Shown here: positions 5,968 to 5,968 of the stretch, in pieces | How positions within the stretch are numbered: position 1 is the stretch's first letter | How the letters are laid out: each line of letters begins with the position of its first letter | DNA from: Bacteroidales bacterium | GTDB taxonomy: Bacteria > Bacteroidota > Bacteroidia > Bacteroidales > JALTDM01 | Length of the DNA: 5,968 nt | Direction: 5' to 3' | Assembly (NCBI GenBank): GCA_026996635.1 | Contig: JALWKH010000128.1 | Coordinates: forward strand, 1-5,968 | Program-made: the position numbers and the translations under genes | The notes under the pieces: model-generated | What the model saw: only the letters and a program-made list of their open reading frames with translations | What the model was told of the DNA's origin: nothing | Databases searched by the model: none

Positions 5968-5968
5968 G

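Overview
This is an AT-rich chromosomal window, most likely from a member of the Bacteroidota. The evidence is indirect. The S41 protease, the NarL/LuxR-type regulator, the bifunctional-nuclease/UVR protein and the outer-membrane barrel all have sequences typical of that phylum. Two perfect TAnnTTTG boxes (the phylum's -7 promoter element) sit upstream of genes. Several genes lack a Shine-Dalgarno sequence and have A/T-rich leaders instead. The genes are housekeeping or regulatory; I see no phage, IS transposase, CRISPR, tRNA or rRNA.

Layout. (1) 1-1344, minus strand: a secreted S41 C-terminal processing protease, cut off by the window start. (2) 1345-1483: a gap holding a 72-bp palindromic repeat-like element, which lies in the leader of the protease gene. 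(3) 1484-3556, minus strand: a tight cluster read right to left as bifunctional nuclease (BFN+UVR), thyA, then a LuxR-type regulator with a degenerate receiver domain. The last two overlap by one base (TAATG). (4) 3572-3601: an intrinsic terminator that ends gcvH (3616-3996, minus). (5) 3997-4177: a divergent AT-rich promoter region with spaced A-tracts. (6) 4178-5430, plus strand: a two-gene chaperone operon, cbpA (zinc-finger-less DnaJ protein) and cbpM (its MerR-like modulator), each behind a strong GGAGG ribosome binding site. (7) 5425-5967, minus strand: the C-terminal 180 residues of a probable outer-membrane beta-barrel protein. It runs off the right edge and overlaps the tail of cbpM by 6 bp.

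How the genes may work together. CbpA and CbpM form a known co-chaperone/inhibitor pair acting with DnaK. ThyA makes dTMP, and BFN-family proteins are thought to act on nucleic acids, so the BFN-thyA-regulator cluster has a nucleotide/DNA flavour, although the regulator's targets are unknown. GcvH carries the lipoyl arm of the glycine cleavage system, which feeds one-carbon units to folate, and ThyA consumes methylene-tetrahydrofolate. They are neighbours in a related pathway, but a terminator separates them. I did not find a clearly new biological system. The points most worth a second look are the palindromic element, the thyA-coupled degenerate regulator, and the A-tract array upstream of a curved-DNA-binding-protein homologue.
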